From contig JAUHWJ010000046.1 of NCBI GenBank assembly GCA_030424705.1, forward strand, positions 1 to 9,101: a stretch of 9,101 nt of DNA, read 5' to 3'. This document shows positions 1-5,675 of the stretch, piece by piece (within the stretch, counting starts at the first letter, position 1; the number at the start of each line of letters is the position of its first letter). A program made the translations under genes and the position numbers. This DNA is from Alphaproteobacteria bacterium (lineage in GTDB: Bacteria > Pseudomonadota > Alphaproteobacteria > Rhodobacterales > Rhodobacteraceae). The notes beneath the pieces were generated by a model. That model saw nothing but the letters and a program-made list of their open reading frames with translations. It was not told the origin of the DNA and did no database searches.

Positions 1-175
1 CCGAGAGGAATTGCGGATAGGCGAAGTCGATCCGCTGGCATCCGATGGTCTTCGTGTAGGCGTCGAGCTCGGGCTGGATCCACGTCTCGACGACGCGCTG
101 CAAGTCGGTGTGAATCAGGATTGCGCGGATCGCGCCCGCGTCCGCGTCCGGTTTGACGTCTGTCGCATACTTCAT
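1..175 (-). CDS. Hypothetical protein, N-terminal part (runs off left edge)
   Basis: Seen: an ATG at 173-175 opens a frame that stays open for 58 codons to the window edge. A clean AGGAG lies 7 nt upstream (complement of 183-187). The protein begins MKYATDVKPDADAGAI and continues with helix-forming stretches such as LQRVVETWIQPELDAY, and then GCQRIDFAYPQF. Most codons end in G or C, and the opposite-strand frame here (11-217) has no matching start signal. I recognise no family. The C-terminus is outside the window, so length and function cannot be judged. A short GC hairpin sits 5 nt upstream of the Shine-Dalgarno. The gene is divergent from the ParB-like gene at 451 and shares the AT-rich spacer with it. 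Confidence 0.75.
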   Translation of the reverse strand, partial: MKYATDVKPDADAGAIRAILIHTDLQRVVETWIQPELDAYTKTIGCQRIDFAYPQFLS

Positions 176-450
176 GCTCTGTCTCCTTTTCTGGCGGGAC
201 AGCCCCGCCGGGCGTAATTTGTAGCGCGAAGGCCGTTAAATGTCCAAAAAAATTAATAAAAACAGATACATAAGGAGCTATAGCCGCCGGAGAGACGCGG
301 GCGACAGGCGCCCCCACAAGGCGCGCGGCGACCATGAAGACCGGGCGGCGGACTGGCGGGTCGGCGATGGGGTCGCAAGGCGGCTTTCATGACGCATGAC
401 GGTCGGCTATCGTCGGCCTCATCCGACCACAGGACCGCAGGGAGATCACC
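176..450. promoter_or_regulatory. Divergent intergenic region with AT-rich island
   Basis: This is the 275-nt gap between the leftward partial gene and the rightward ParB-like gene. An AT-rich island at about 216-275, including a run of seven A and TTAATAAAAA, contrasts with the GC-rich surroundings and is the natural place for divergent promoters. I cannot define a convincing -35/-10 pair on either strand. The best minus-strand candidate is TTGGAC with a TACAAA box 18 nt further on, which is weak. From 276 to 433 the sequence is GC-rich. Two tiny frames there, 334-399 (+) and the end of a long antisense frame, have no ribosome-binding site. No CtrA-type or long palindromic operator was found. 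Confidence 0.4.
193..209 (-). other. GC hairpin just upstream of a Shine-Dalgarno
   Basis: The arms GGCGGG (193-198) and CCCGCC (204-209) form a perfect 6-bp stem with a 5-nt loop. In the minus-strand transcript it would sit 5 nt before the AGGAG of the leftmost gene. No T-tract follows on either strand, so it is a poor intrinsic terminator. It resembles the hairpins at 6617-6647 and 6979-7003, which have the same loop size and a similar distance to the SD. Confidence 0.45.
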
Positions 451-1191
451 ATGGCGAGACGACCGCGCGCGCGACGGGCCGCAGAAGACGCGGAAGTCGT
501 GGAGGGAGGCGACGCGCCCGCGCTCGAGGCTCAGGCGGCGGCGCTCGGACCGGACGGGCCGGAGCCCGCGGTCGAGGACGCGAGGACGGTTCGGGGCGAG
601 CGCGCCTGGCCCGCGACCAAGATCGAGATGCTGCCGATCTCGGAGCTCAACCCTCATGCGCAGAACCCGCGCAACCACACCCCGAAACAGGTCGAGGCCA
701 TCGCGCTCAGCATCGAGAAGTTCGGCTTCACGATCCCCGTGCTGATCGACGAGAAGAACGAGCTCATCGCCGGGCATGGCCGCCTCATGGCGGCGGAGCG
801 CCTGGGCCTCAGCCGCATTCCCACGATGCGCGCGAAGGGCTGGACCGAGGACGAGAAGCGCGCCTACCGGATCGCCGACAACCGGCTGACCGAGCTCTCC
901 TCCTTCGACGAGAGCCTGCTCCGCGCCGAGGTCGAGAAGCTGGAGGCGGCGGGCTTCGATCTCTCCCTGACCGGCTTCGACGAGGGACAGCTGGAACGCC
1001 TCTTCAAGGAGGACGACGACATTCCGATCCTCGAGCTGCCGACCGACATGCCGCTCGACCGCTTCTGGATCACGATCCGCGGACCCCTCGCCAGGCAGGC
1101 GGAGGCGCTCGAGCGGCTCAAGGCCGTCATGGGCGAGCTCGGCGACATCGACGTGAGACTCGGCACGATCCAGCGCGACAGCGGGAGCTGA
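451..1191 (+). CDS. ParB-like nuclease domain (ParB/Srx fold) protein
   Basis: 246 aa, starting at an ATG with GGGAG 6 nt upstream. Residues 1-55 are a low-complexity Arg/Ala/Glu-rich lead. A ParB N-terminal-like domain follows at about 56-145: the strand MLPISELNPHAQNPR (60-74), the helix VEAIALSIEKFGF (81-93), PVLIDEKNELIAGHGRLMAA (96-115), which is the GHGR version of the ParB box II, and IADNRL (141-146). The C-terminal part carries LTGFDEGQLERLF and ends FWITIRGPLARQAEALERL. Family knowledge: phages often carry this domain either fused to a DNA methylase or alone, as a DNA-binding, nuclease or CTPase-type module. It is too short and too different to be a chromosome-partition ParB, and no ParA is present. 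It lies 3 nt before the methyltransferase-like gene and is probably co-transcribed with it. Domain call is confident; molecular role unknown. Confidence 0.88.
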   Translation: MARRPRARRAAEDAEVVEGGDAPALEAQAAALGPDGPEPAVEDARTVRGERAWPATKIEMLPISELNPHAQNPRNHTPKQVEAIALSIEKFGFTIPVLIDEKNELIAGHGRLMAAERLGLSRIPTMRAKGWTEDEKRAYRIADNRLTELSSFDESLLRAEVEKLEAAGFDLSLTGFDEGQLERLFKEDDDIPILELPTDMPLDRFWITIRGPLARQAEALERLKAVMGELGDIDVRLGTIQRDSGS

Positions 1192-1194
1192 CCC

Positions 1195-1848
1195 ATGAGC
1201 CTCCACACCCGCGGCGACCTGACGATCGGCAAGGTGGCGAAGGTCCGCTCCGGCGCCGAGCGCACGAAGGCCGAAATCCGCCGCCGCGTCCTCGACGCGA
1301 TCCGCGAAGCCCGCCGCCCGGCCAACGTCCTCGACGCCTTCGCCGGGCACGGCCAGATGCACGCGATGGTCTGGAAGGACGCCGACGCCTATGTCGGGAT
1401 CGACCTCGACTGGTGGCGCGATGATCGTCTCGCCTTCGTCGGGGACAATCGCCGCGTGATGCGGGCGATTGATCTCTATCAGCACACGATATTCGATTTC
1501 GACGGGTTCGGACCGCCCTGGGAACAGGTCTACATTCTGGTCCGCCGTCGCCCGCTGCGCCCAGGCGAGACCATCGGCGTCATCCTCACCGAGGGGAGCG
1601 GCCTGGCGCTCAAGGCCGGGGCGAAGCCGACCGCGTTCTACTGGTTCGCCGGGAACGTGAAGAACGTCGCCGGCGGCATCCTGATCCATGACGACATGAT
1701 CGACCGCGCCATCGACAAGATGTGCCGGATGCTCGGCGGAAGGCTCGCACGGCGCTGGCAGGCGTCGAACAATTCCGGCGGGCACATGCGCTATATCGGC
1801 CTCGTTCTCGAGCATGATCCGCAGGCGGAGCGGATCGCGCGGGGCTGA
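1195..1848 (+). CDS. Class I SAM-dependent methyltransferase-like protein
   Basis: 217 aa. ATG three nt after the ParB-like stop, with GGGAG 7 nt upstream inside the end of that gene. A Rossmann-type SAM pocket is suggested by motif I VLDAFAGHGQ (45-54), an acidic strand end YVGIDLDW (66-73) that would bind the ribose, and FVGDNRRVM (81-89). At the motif IV position it reads IFDFDGFGPPWEQ (99-111). This is not the DPPY/NPPY of N6-adenine or N4-cytosine methylases, nor the PCQ of C5-cytosine methylases. It is closer in style to the D-x-D-x-(F/Y)-G loop of Trm1-like tRNA methylases or TcmP-like proteins. The C-terminal half has GETIGVILTEG and a Lys/Arg-rich end. The substrate (DNA, RNA or protein) cannot be read from the sequence, and catalysis is unproven. 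Likely partner: the ParB-like product of the same transcript. Confidence 0.78.
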   Translation: MSLHTRGDLTIGKVAKVRSGAERTKAEIRRRVLDAIREARRPANVLDAFAGHGQMHAMVWKDADAYVGIDLDWWRDDRLAFVGDNRRVMRAIDLYQHTIFDFDGFGPPWEQVYILVRRRPLRPGETIGVILTEGSGLALKAGAKPTAFYWFAGNVKNVAGGILIHDDMIDRAIDKMCRMLGGRLARRWQASNNSGGHMRYIGLVLEHDPQAERIARG

Positions 1849-1938
1849 TTGCTTGAGCCGCTCGCCACGGCGCGAACGGAGCAATGTCGGTTTTCCGGGA
1901 CAGCGCGCGCACGACGTCGACATCGGCCTGCTCCTCTC
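1849..1938. other. Convergent spacer, no clear terminator
   Basis: This is the 90-nt gap where the plus-strand cassette meets the end of the minus-strand operon. No T-tailed hairpin is visible for either direction. On the minus strand it holds a textbook AGGAG, 7 nt, ATG (start at 1923) beginning 15 nt beyond the stop of the 50-aa gene. A TTG overlapping that stop (TTGA) opens another frame. Neither frame continues as credible coding sequence once it enters the methyltransferase gene antisense. This could be the stub of a former next operon gene. Confidence 0.3.
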
Positions 1939-2091
1939 TCAAACGTGCGGCGTCGCGCCTATCTCCATCTCAGGGCTGTCCAGGCGCAGCGCGTCCGCGT
2001 CCCCGGCCAACCGGTGCGAAATGGTCACGACGCCAGCGTCGTCCAACACCCGCAAGCGCGTCTTGCGCAGCGCGATCTTGGCGGCCGTCAT
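1939..2091 (-). CDS. Small hypothetical protein (50 aa)
   Basis: The ATG at 2089-2091 overlaps the TGA of the preceding gene (ATGA), so translation is probably coupled; there is no independent Shine-Dalgarno. The product starts MTAAKIALRKTRLRVLDD, continues AGVVTISHRLAGD and ends EMEIGATPHV: a basic N-terminal half and an acidic C-terminal half. No cysteine, membrane segment or signal peptide is present. The codons keep a high GC third position, consistent with a real gene. It is the last clear gene of the leftward operon, just before the convergent plus-strand cassette. No family is recognised. The longer frame to 2676 in this phase is an out-of-frame shadow of the gene upstream and was not used. 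Confidence 0.6.
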   Translation of the reverse strand: MTAAKIALRKTRLRVLDDAGVVTISHRLAGDADALRLDSPEMEIGATPHV

Positions 2092-2858
2092 GCCGAAACT
2101 GGACCGTTGGCGGTCCCTTCCGTGATGAAGCCAATCGTCCACGGCCAGACGCCGCAGAGCTTCCCGGCCCACGACGCCCGGTGCATCAGGCTCGTGTCGT
2201 TGATGGTCAGTCCGTCCTGCGCCAGCGCCTCCACGCCTGCGACCTGCGCCGCCTTCACCCATGTCGGCTTCGACGGGCTGCGATCTCGCACGAAGCGGAA
2301 GGGCTCGCCGTCGCGCCAGAGCTCCCATTCGCGCGGCATCCGGTTCGGGATGAAGAGGGGCGGCTCGTGGTCGCGCCGCAGCCCGACCATGCCGTCGATC
2401 CGCATGAGGACGAAGTGATCCGGCTTCGGCGAGCCCTCGGCCTCGCGCGTCGCGAAGCCCATCTCCAGCGCCTTGCGTTTCGCGGCGGCGATGGCGCCGG
2501 GCTTCGCCTCCCGGTAGCTCGGTGTCGCGAGATAGACGCAGACGCGGAGCGCGAAGGTCGCGCATTCCCGGTGCATCGGCGGATCGAGAAACGCGCCGCG
2601 CGGATCGAAGGCGGCGCGCGGTCCGCCGACGAGCCACACGTCCTCCTCCTCCATGCGCTGCCCGCAGATGCCGCACGATCCCGAAGCGGCGACCATCGCC
2701 ACCGCCTCGCTGTGGTTCACCGTGAAGATCGGCTGATCCTCACGGTCGCGCGCCACGATCACCGGGATCGGCAGGCCCGCCGCCGAGCGCGGCATGGCGC
2801 GCACGCGCGGCGACGCCTTGAGCGCGGCCTCGAGCCGCGCCACGCGCTCCCCGTTCAT
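2088..2858 (-). CDS. Conserved phage-type hypothetical with CxxC...HxxC zinc-binding motif
   Basis: 256 aa. ATG with GGAGG 8 nt upstream and an ATGA overlap with the stop of the proline-rich gene before it. Residues 28-111 match a pattern I know from phage and actinobacterial or alphaproteobacterial hypotheticals. It has LPIPVIVARDREDQPIFTVN (29-48), then CGIC (62-65) forming one metal-binding half. GGPRAAFDPRGAFLDPPMHR (78-97) and EC (98-99) supply the HxxC half (H96, C99), followed by a helix with a further Cys at 107. The C-terminal half (145-256) is rich in Trp, Pro and Arg (REWELWRDGEP, RDRSPSKPTW) and I do not recognise it. A structural zinc site is inferred; no catalytic motif is seen. 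It is followed by the 50-aa gene, again through a 4-nt overlap. Confidence 0.75.
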   Translation of the reverse strand: MNGERVARLEAALKASPRVRAMPRSAAGLPIPVIVARDREDQPIFTVNHSEAVAMVAASGSCGICGQRMEEEDVWLVGGPRAAFDPRGAFLDPPMHRECATFALRVCVYLATPSYREAKPGAIAAAKRKALEMGFATREAEGSPKPDHFVLMRIDGMVGLRRDHEPPLFIPNRMPREWELWRDGEPFRFVRDRSPSKPTWVKAAQVAGVEALAQDGLTINDTSLMHRASWAGKLCGVWPWTIGFITEGTANGPVSA

Positions 2859-3649
2859 GCGCGCGCCCTCCGCTTGGCCTGGCGGCCCGTTCCGGTGGAG
2901 GTCCTCGTCCGGCGGAGACGCATCTTGCGGAAGTCCCGCCGCTTCGGCTCGCTCTCGATCACGACGAGAGGGCGCGCCTCCCTGACTCGGCGCGCCCGCG
3001 CCAGAACAACGGCGAGGCCCGACAGGACCGCCGCGATCTCTTCGGGCGAAAGGGGCGAGGCGTTCGCGCCGCCGTCATGCGTCACGACGACAGGCTGCGG
3101 CGTCTGGTCCGAGTCGATCCAGCCGGCTCCGCGCGCCTGACACGCGCGCTCGTCCGGCTTCGCCGCCGTATTCTCCGCCGGTGGCGCGGTCTTGCGCACG
3201 GGCGCGGCCTTCCAGGCGCGGGGCGCGGCGACGGGCTCCGGCGGCAGGGTCAGCTTCGCATGCTGCGCGCGCGCCAGCGCCTCGCCCATCTCCTCGAGCC
3301 GGGCGCGCCGCGCGCTCCCGTTCGGCTTCGGCGTCGGCGCCGCGGCGGGCTTCGGGGCGGGCGAGGGCGCAGGCGTCGGCTTCGCGCGGGCGACGAGCGG
3401 ATCGGGCGCCGGCTTCGGCTTGTCTTCCGGTGGCGGCGGCGGCGGGACCGGCTTCGGCGGCGCCGAGGGTATCGGCTCGGGGCTGGCGGTCGCGGGCTGC
3501 GGCGGCGCAGGAGGCTCGAAATAGGGTTGCGCCTCCGCCTCCGGGCGCGGCGCGGGCGCCGGGCTTCCGGGCCGACGCTGGCGGAGCCCGCCGAACGGAT
3601 CGTCCGGATCGAAATCGTAGAGGTCGTCGCCTAATGGGTTCTTGGACAT
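2855..3649 (-). CDS. Proline/alanine-rich low-complexity protein
   Basis: 264 aa from the ATG at 3647-3649. The frame also allows a TTG at 3676 whose TTGA overlaps the upstream stop, adding nine residues. I prefer the ATG, although its SD (GAAAG) is weak. The N-terminus is acidic (MSKNPLGDDLYDFDPDDPFG). Residues 29-110 are a Pro/Ala/Lys linker with a run of eight prolines interrupted by one valine (67-75, KPVPPPPPPE). A short Arg-rich helix (113-130), a further disordered stretch and a possible folded piece follow at about 198-240 (LSPEEIAAVLSGLAVVLARA, then RPLVVIESEPKRRDF). The tail is strongly basic. No signal peptide or TM helix. This looks like an intrinsically disordered protein, perhaps nucleic-acid binding at its basic end, but function is unknown. 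The opposite strand carries long frames that are only mirror images of this bias. Confidence 0.65.
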   Translation of the reverse strand: MSKNPLGDDLYDFDPDDPFGGLRQRRPGSPAPAPRPEAEAQPYFEPPAPPQPATASPEPIPSAPPKPVPPPPPPEDKPKPAPDPLVARAKPTPAPSPAPKPAAAPTPKPNGSARRARLEEMGEALARAQHAKLTLPPEPVAAPRAWKAAPVRKTAPPAENTAAKPDERACQARGAGWIDSDQTPQPVVVTHDGGANASPLSPEEIAAVLSGLAVVLARARRVREARPLVVIESEPKRRDFRKMRLRRTRTSTGTGRQAKRRARA

Positions 3650-3672
3650 GACGTTCACTTTCAGAACGGGTT

Positions 3673-3981
3673 TCAATGGTCTCTGGTGCGGTGCAGGCGC
3701 TCGCGGCGGCGGCGTTCGTCCTCCGCCGCCTCCGAGGCCCGGTAGAGCGTCAGGAATCGCTCAAGCCAGATGCGCTGGTCGTCGGGCAGGTCCTCCTCTT
3801 CAAGGATCATCGGGGCGGCCTCGTCGCCGCGCCCGTGTTCGGCGAGCCAGAGGCCGAAGAGATCGCCCAGGGCACTCGGCTCGTAATCGTAGGGGTCGGC
3901 GAAGGAGGGATCGGTCAGAAGCCGGGCGATCTGCTCGCCGTGTTTCTCGACCAGGCGGGCGGGCGGCGTGGGCGCGGTCAC
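3673..3981 (-). CDS. Hypothetical acidic/helical protein (102 aa)
   Basis: I place the start at the GTG 3979-3981. It overlaps the upstream stop as GTGA and has GGAGAG 6 nt before it. The longer frame to 4044 would bury 21 extra codons inside the neighbouring gene. The product starts MTAPTPPARLVEKHGEQIAR and has YDYEPSALGDLFGLWLAEHG (31-50), then MILEEEDLPDDQRIWLERFL and a highly charged Glu/Arg tail. It reads as an all-helical small protein. The phrase on a window of residues that are skipped or processed by position is absent, and there are no cysteines. No family recognised. It belongs to the chain of overlapping small genes and is followed by the proline-rich gene. Confidence 0.65.
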   Translation of the reverse strand: MTAPTPPARLVEKHGEQIARLLTDPSFADPYDYEPSALGDLFGLWLAEHGRGDEAAPMILEEEDLPDDQRIWLERFLTLYRASEAAEDERRRRERLHRTRDH

Positions 3982-4196
3982 AGCCAGCTCTCCACGATCA
4001 CCGGGTCGTCGTTCGGATCGCGCGGGATGCGCGCGAGCCCGCACTCGGCCAGCATCGTCCGGAGCGCGGTGAGGTCGGGCGCGGTCAGGAGGTCCGCCGT
4101 CGGCCGGCTTCGTCCGTGCGCGATCTTGTGGCGCCGGGCGACGGGCTGGTCGCCGAAATCAACGGTGCCGACACTGACCGTCCAGATCGACATCAT
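3978..4196 (-). CDS. Small hypothetical protein (72 aa)
   Basis: 72 aa. Two consecutive ATG codons at 4194-4196 and 4191-4193 follow AGGAGG at 7 nt, and the first overlaps the upstream stop as ATGA. The product begins MMSIWTVSVGTVDFGDQPVA, has a basic patch RRHKIAHGRSR (21-31) and a helix LTALRTMLAECG (42-53), and ends NDDPVIVESWL. The N-terminus looks like two beta strands, so a small alpha/beta fold is plausible. I do not recognise the family. The much longer frame that runs on to 4709 in this phase is not one gene: its upstream part is out of frame with the zinc-ribbon and 103-aa coding sequences. Overlaps at both ends indicate coupled translation. Confidence 0.65.
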   Translation of the reverse strand: MMSIWTVSVGTVDFGDQPVARRHKIAHGRSRPTADLLTAPDLTALRTMLAECGLARIPRDPNDDPVIVESWL

Positions 4197-4504
4197 CGCG
4201 ACGCCTCCTTCGCCGGCCGGAGGAAGATGTATTCGATCCGGGAATGGCGCATGAAATACGCCCTCCGCCCGAAGACCTTGCCCGATCCGAACTCCACGGA
4301 TCCGGCGGCGTGCTCCCGCATGATCGGATTGCAGCGTCCGAATCCGAGCGAGGCGTAGACGGCGGCCCGGTCGGCGGCGTCCGTCGCCTGCGAGAAGGTC
4401 TGCGGCGAGATCGTCGCCGCGCCGTCCAGCAGGGCTTCGAGCGCGCCGACCTTCGCCTTCGGCCAGTCTACGCAGCTCCGATAGAAGCGCGCTTTCCGGC
4501 TCAT
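4193..4504 (-). CDS. Small basic hypothetical protein (103 aa)
   Basis: 103 aa from the ATG at 4502-4504, which overlaps the TGA of the zinc-ribbon gene (ATGA) and has GGAGG 10 nt upstream. The longer frame to 4672 is rejected because that stretch codes for the zinc ribbon in another frame. The product starts MSRKARFYRSCVDWPKAKVG, has a predicted helix LEALLDGAATISPQTFSQAT (22-41) and then AADRAAVYASLGF. It ends with alternating strands (SVEFGSGKVFGRRAYFMRHS, RIEYIFLRPAKEASR). Compact and basic. No paired cysteines and no membrane segment. No family recognised; phage-type accessory protein by context. Confidence 0.65.
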   Translation of the reverse strand: MSRKARFYRSCVDWPKAKVGALEALLDGAATISPQTFSQATDAADRAAVYASLGFGRCNPIMREHAAGSVEFGSGKVFGRRAYFMRHSRIEYIFLRPAKEASR

Positions 4505-4709
4505 GGCGCGCCCGCCTCCGCGGCGAGCTCGAAGCGGACCGCCTTCGTCTCGCCGCCGCAGGCGACGCATTCGCAGGCGTCGAAGAGCGACTGGACGGTG
4601 AAGACCTGGTTCTCCCGGTCCCATTCCGCATAGGCGTCGAAGAGGAGGTCCTCCGATCCGCACGTCCTGCATTTCCAGCCGTGCGGCGTCTCATCGGTTC
4701 AATCTCCAT
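4501..4709 (-). CDS. Small zinc-ribbon protein with an apparent 1-nt frameshift near its start
   Basis: One frame from 4680 down to the TGA at 4501-4503 gives 59 residues with two cysteine pairs. These are GWKCRTCGSEDLLFDAYAEW near the start and DACECVACGGE later, a pattern I know from short phage zinc-ribbon proteins that open with a WKC..CGS motif and DAYAEWD. This frame has no ATG, GTG or TTG: an in-frame TGA sits at 4698-4700 and only ACC GAT GAG ACG CCG CAC precedes GGC TGG. Usable ATGs at 4694 (GGAG 9 nt upstream) and 4709 are both one nucleotide out of phase. A single missing base between 4709 and 4680 would restore MEIEPDETPHGWKC or MRRRT-x-WKC. It could be a sequencing error, a real mutation, or non-standard initiation. 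The 3' end overlaps the next start (ATGA). Confidence 0.55.
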
Positions 4710-4724
4710 TGGCAGGGTGTGTAA

Positions 4725-5528
4725 TCAGAAGCGAAGCTCGCCGCGCGCGTCCGGCAGAACATCTCCGTAATGTGCGGCGAGAATCCGGTTCAGCGCGTCC
4801 TGGGCGGGTCGGCTCCGGAAGAGGACGTGGACGGTCCCCTTCTTGAAGAAGCGGAGCTCGAGATGGGGCGTGAACGCCGTCTTCTTGCGCTCGCGCATGG
4901 CCTTCAAGCCGATGTCGCCGGCGGTGGCGATCCGCTCCTCACCGAGCGCGAGATGGATCGCCCGGTCCAGATCGTTGAGCCGGTCGACCGCCGAGTTGAC
5001 GCCGTAGCGCCAAGACCACGCGCCGTAATCGGTGTCGAGCGCGTAGTCGATGATGATCTTCTTGTCGAAGCGGAAGACCTTGTTCGTCCTGTAGCTGCGG
5101 TGGAGCCGCTCGAAGACGTCGACGACGCCCTGCGCGAAGATTTCCGTCCGTCGTCCGGCGAGGTCCTGCATGGTGGCGCGGACCGCCTCGAAGGTGAACT
5201 CCGGCGGGTTCTCGTGCAGATCGCGCGCGAAGGCCTCGCGGTCCTTGGAGCCCATCACGTCGTTGATCCGCAGGAACGTCAGGACATGCCGCCAAGCGGC
5301 GGCGTCGATCCGCTTGCGGTAGGCGTCGAGCGACCATGGCGAGCGGTCCAGATCGAGCGTGAGCTTCGGCGCGTTCCAGGCGTTGTCTGGCGTCACCTTC
5401 TCCGCCGTCTCGTTCACGCGCTTGGCGGCCTCGTAGACGTCGATCGCGCCCGCGAGCGCCCGGTCACGGTGGCCGATGAGGATTTCGAGGGTCGCGCGCG
5501 GCACGATCTCGGTGCTGTCCATCTTCAT
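4725..5528 (-). CDS. DUF4942 domain-containing protein
   Basis: 267 aa, ATG at 5526-5528 with GGGGAG 7 nt upstream and one base after the previous stop; a second ATG lies two codons on. The pattern fits DUF4942, found mostly in phages and mobile elements. It has SPWSLDAYRKRIDAAAWRHV (63-82), FTFEAVRATMQDL (111-123) and RRTEIFAQGVVDVFERLHRS (126-145). It continues YRTNKVFRFDKKIIIDYAL (146-164), LNDLDRAIHLALG (184-196) and the diagnostic LELRFFKKGTVHVLFRS (223-239), followed by NRILAAHYGDVLP. Family knowledge: DUF4942 occurs alone or after a methyltransferase domain, and its biochemical role is not established. No methylase motif is present in this protein. It is the largest gene after DUF5131 in this operon and covers the length expected for the whole domain. 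Confidence 0.85.
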   Translation of the reverse strand: MKMDSTEIVPRATLEILIGHRDRALAGAIDVYEAAKRVNETAEKVTPDNAWNAPKLTLDLDRSPWSLDAYRKRIDAAAWRHVLTFLRINDVMGSKDREAFARDLHENPPEFTFEAVRATMQDLAGRRTEIFAQGVVDVFERLHRSYRTNKVFRFDKKIIIDYALDTDYGAWSWRYGVNSAVDRLNDLDRAIHLALGEERIATAGDIGLKAMRERKKTAFTPHLELRFFKKGTVHVLFRSRPAQDALNRILAAHYGDVLPDARGELRF

Positions 5529-5529
5529 C

Positions 5530-5670
5530 TCAGCACTCCCCTCGGCCGAGAAACGCGAACGCGAGCGAGACGCAGGCCGATCCCATCGCGAGGAAACAGA
5601 GGATGGACGCGAGGCGGATGAGCCGTTTCAGTCGCGCCTGCTTTTCCGGAATGGACTGATGGGTGTGCAT
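5530..5670 (-). CDS. Small single-pass membrane protein (46 aa)
   Basis: The ATG at 5668-5670 has an ideal GGGGAGG 8 nt upstream. An in-frame GTG at 5679 overlapping the upstream stop (GTGA) would add three residues, but the SD would then be too close. The product starts MHTHQSIPEKQARLKRLIRL, a basic cytoplasmic segment, then has a hydrophobic stretch ASILCFLAMGSACVSLAFAF (21-40) and the short tail LGRGEC. Positive-inside reasoning predicts the N-terminus inside. With a Cys in the hydrophobic stretch followed by Ser, a lipoprotein lipobox was considered, but the context is not LxxC. Function unknown; small TM proteins of this kind are common in phage early regions. The longer frame to 5739 overlaps the next gene and was not used. 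Confidence 0.65.
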   Translation of the reverse strand: MHTHQSIPEKQARLKRLIRLASILCFLAMGSACVSLAFAFLGRGEC

Positions 5671-5675
5671 CTCGC

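Noticed and set aside
334..399. 21-aa plus-strand ORF in the spacer before the ParB-like gene
   Set aside because: No ribosome-binding site and a Gly/Arg-rich product; no support beyond being open.
396..1424. 342-aa plus-strand frame overlapping the ParB-like gene
   Set aside because: Arg/Gly/Ala-rich translation typical of a shifted frame; no ribosome-binding site; it spans two real genes.
253..1923. 556-aa minus-strand open frame antisense to the ParB-like and methyltransferase-like genes
   Set aside because: The plus strand encodes recognisable domains over the same bases, and the antisense product has no recognisable motif. It reflects high-GC codon bias. Only its SD-ATG start at 1923 was kept, as a possible gene stub.
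1884..3140. 418-aa plus-strand frame opposite the operon end
   Set aside because: It is antisense to the 256-aa Cys-motif gene, which has SD, overlap and family pattern support. The product is Arg/Ala-rich without motifs.
3077..3651. Long plus-strand Arg- or Gly-rich frames
   Set aside because: Mirror images of the proline/alanine-rich minus-strand gene.
3978..4709. Single 243-aa minus-strand protein
   Set aside because: The frame crosses three separate genes, and only its last 72 codons are coding in phase. Its first part is the out-of-frame lead of the zinc-ribbon gene.
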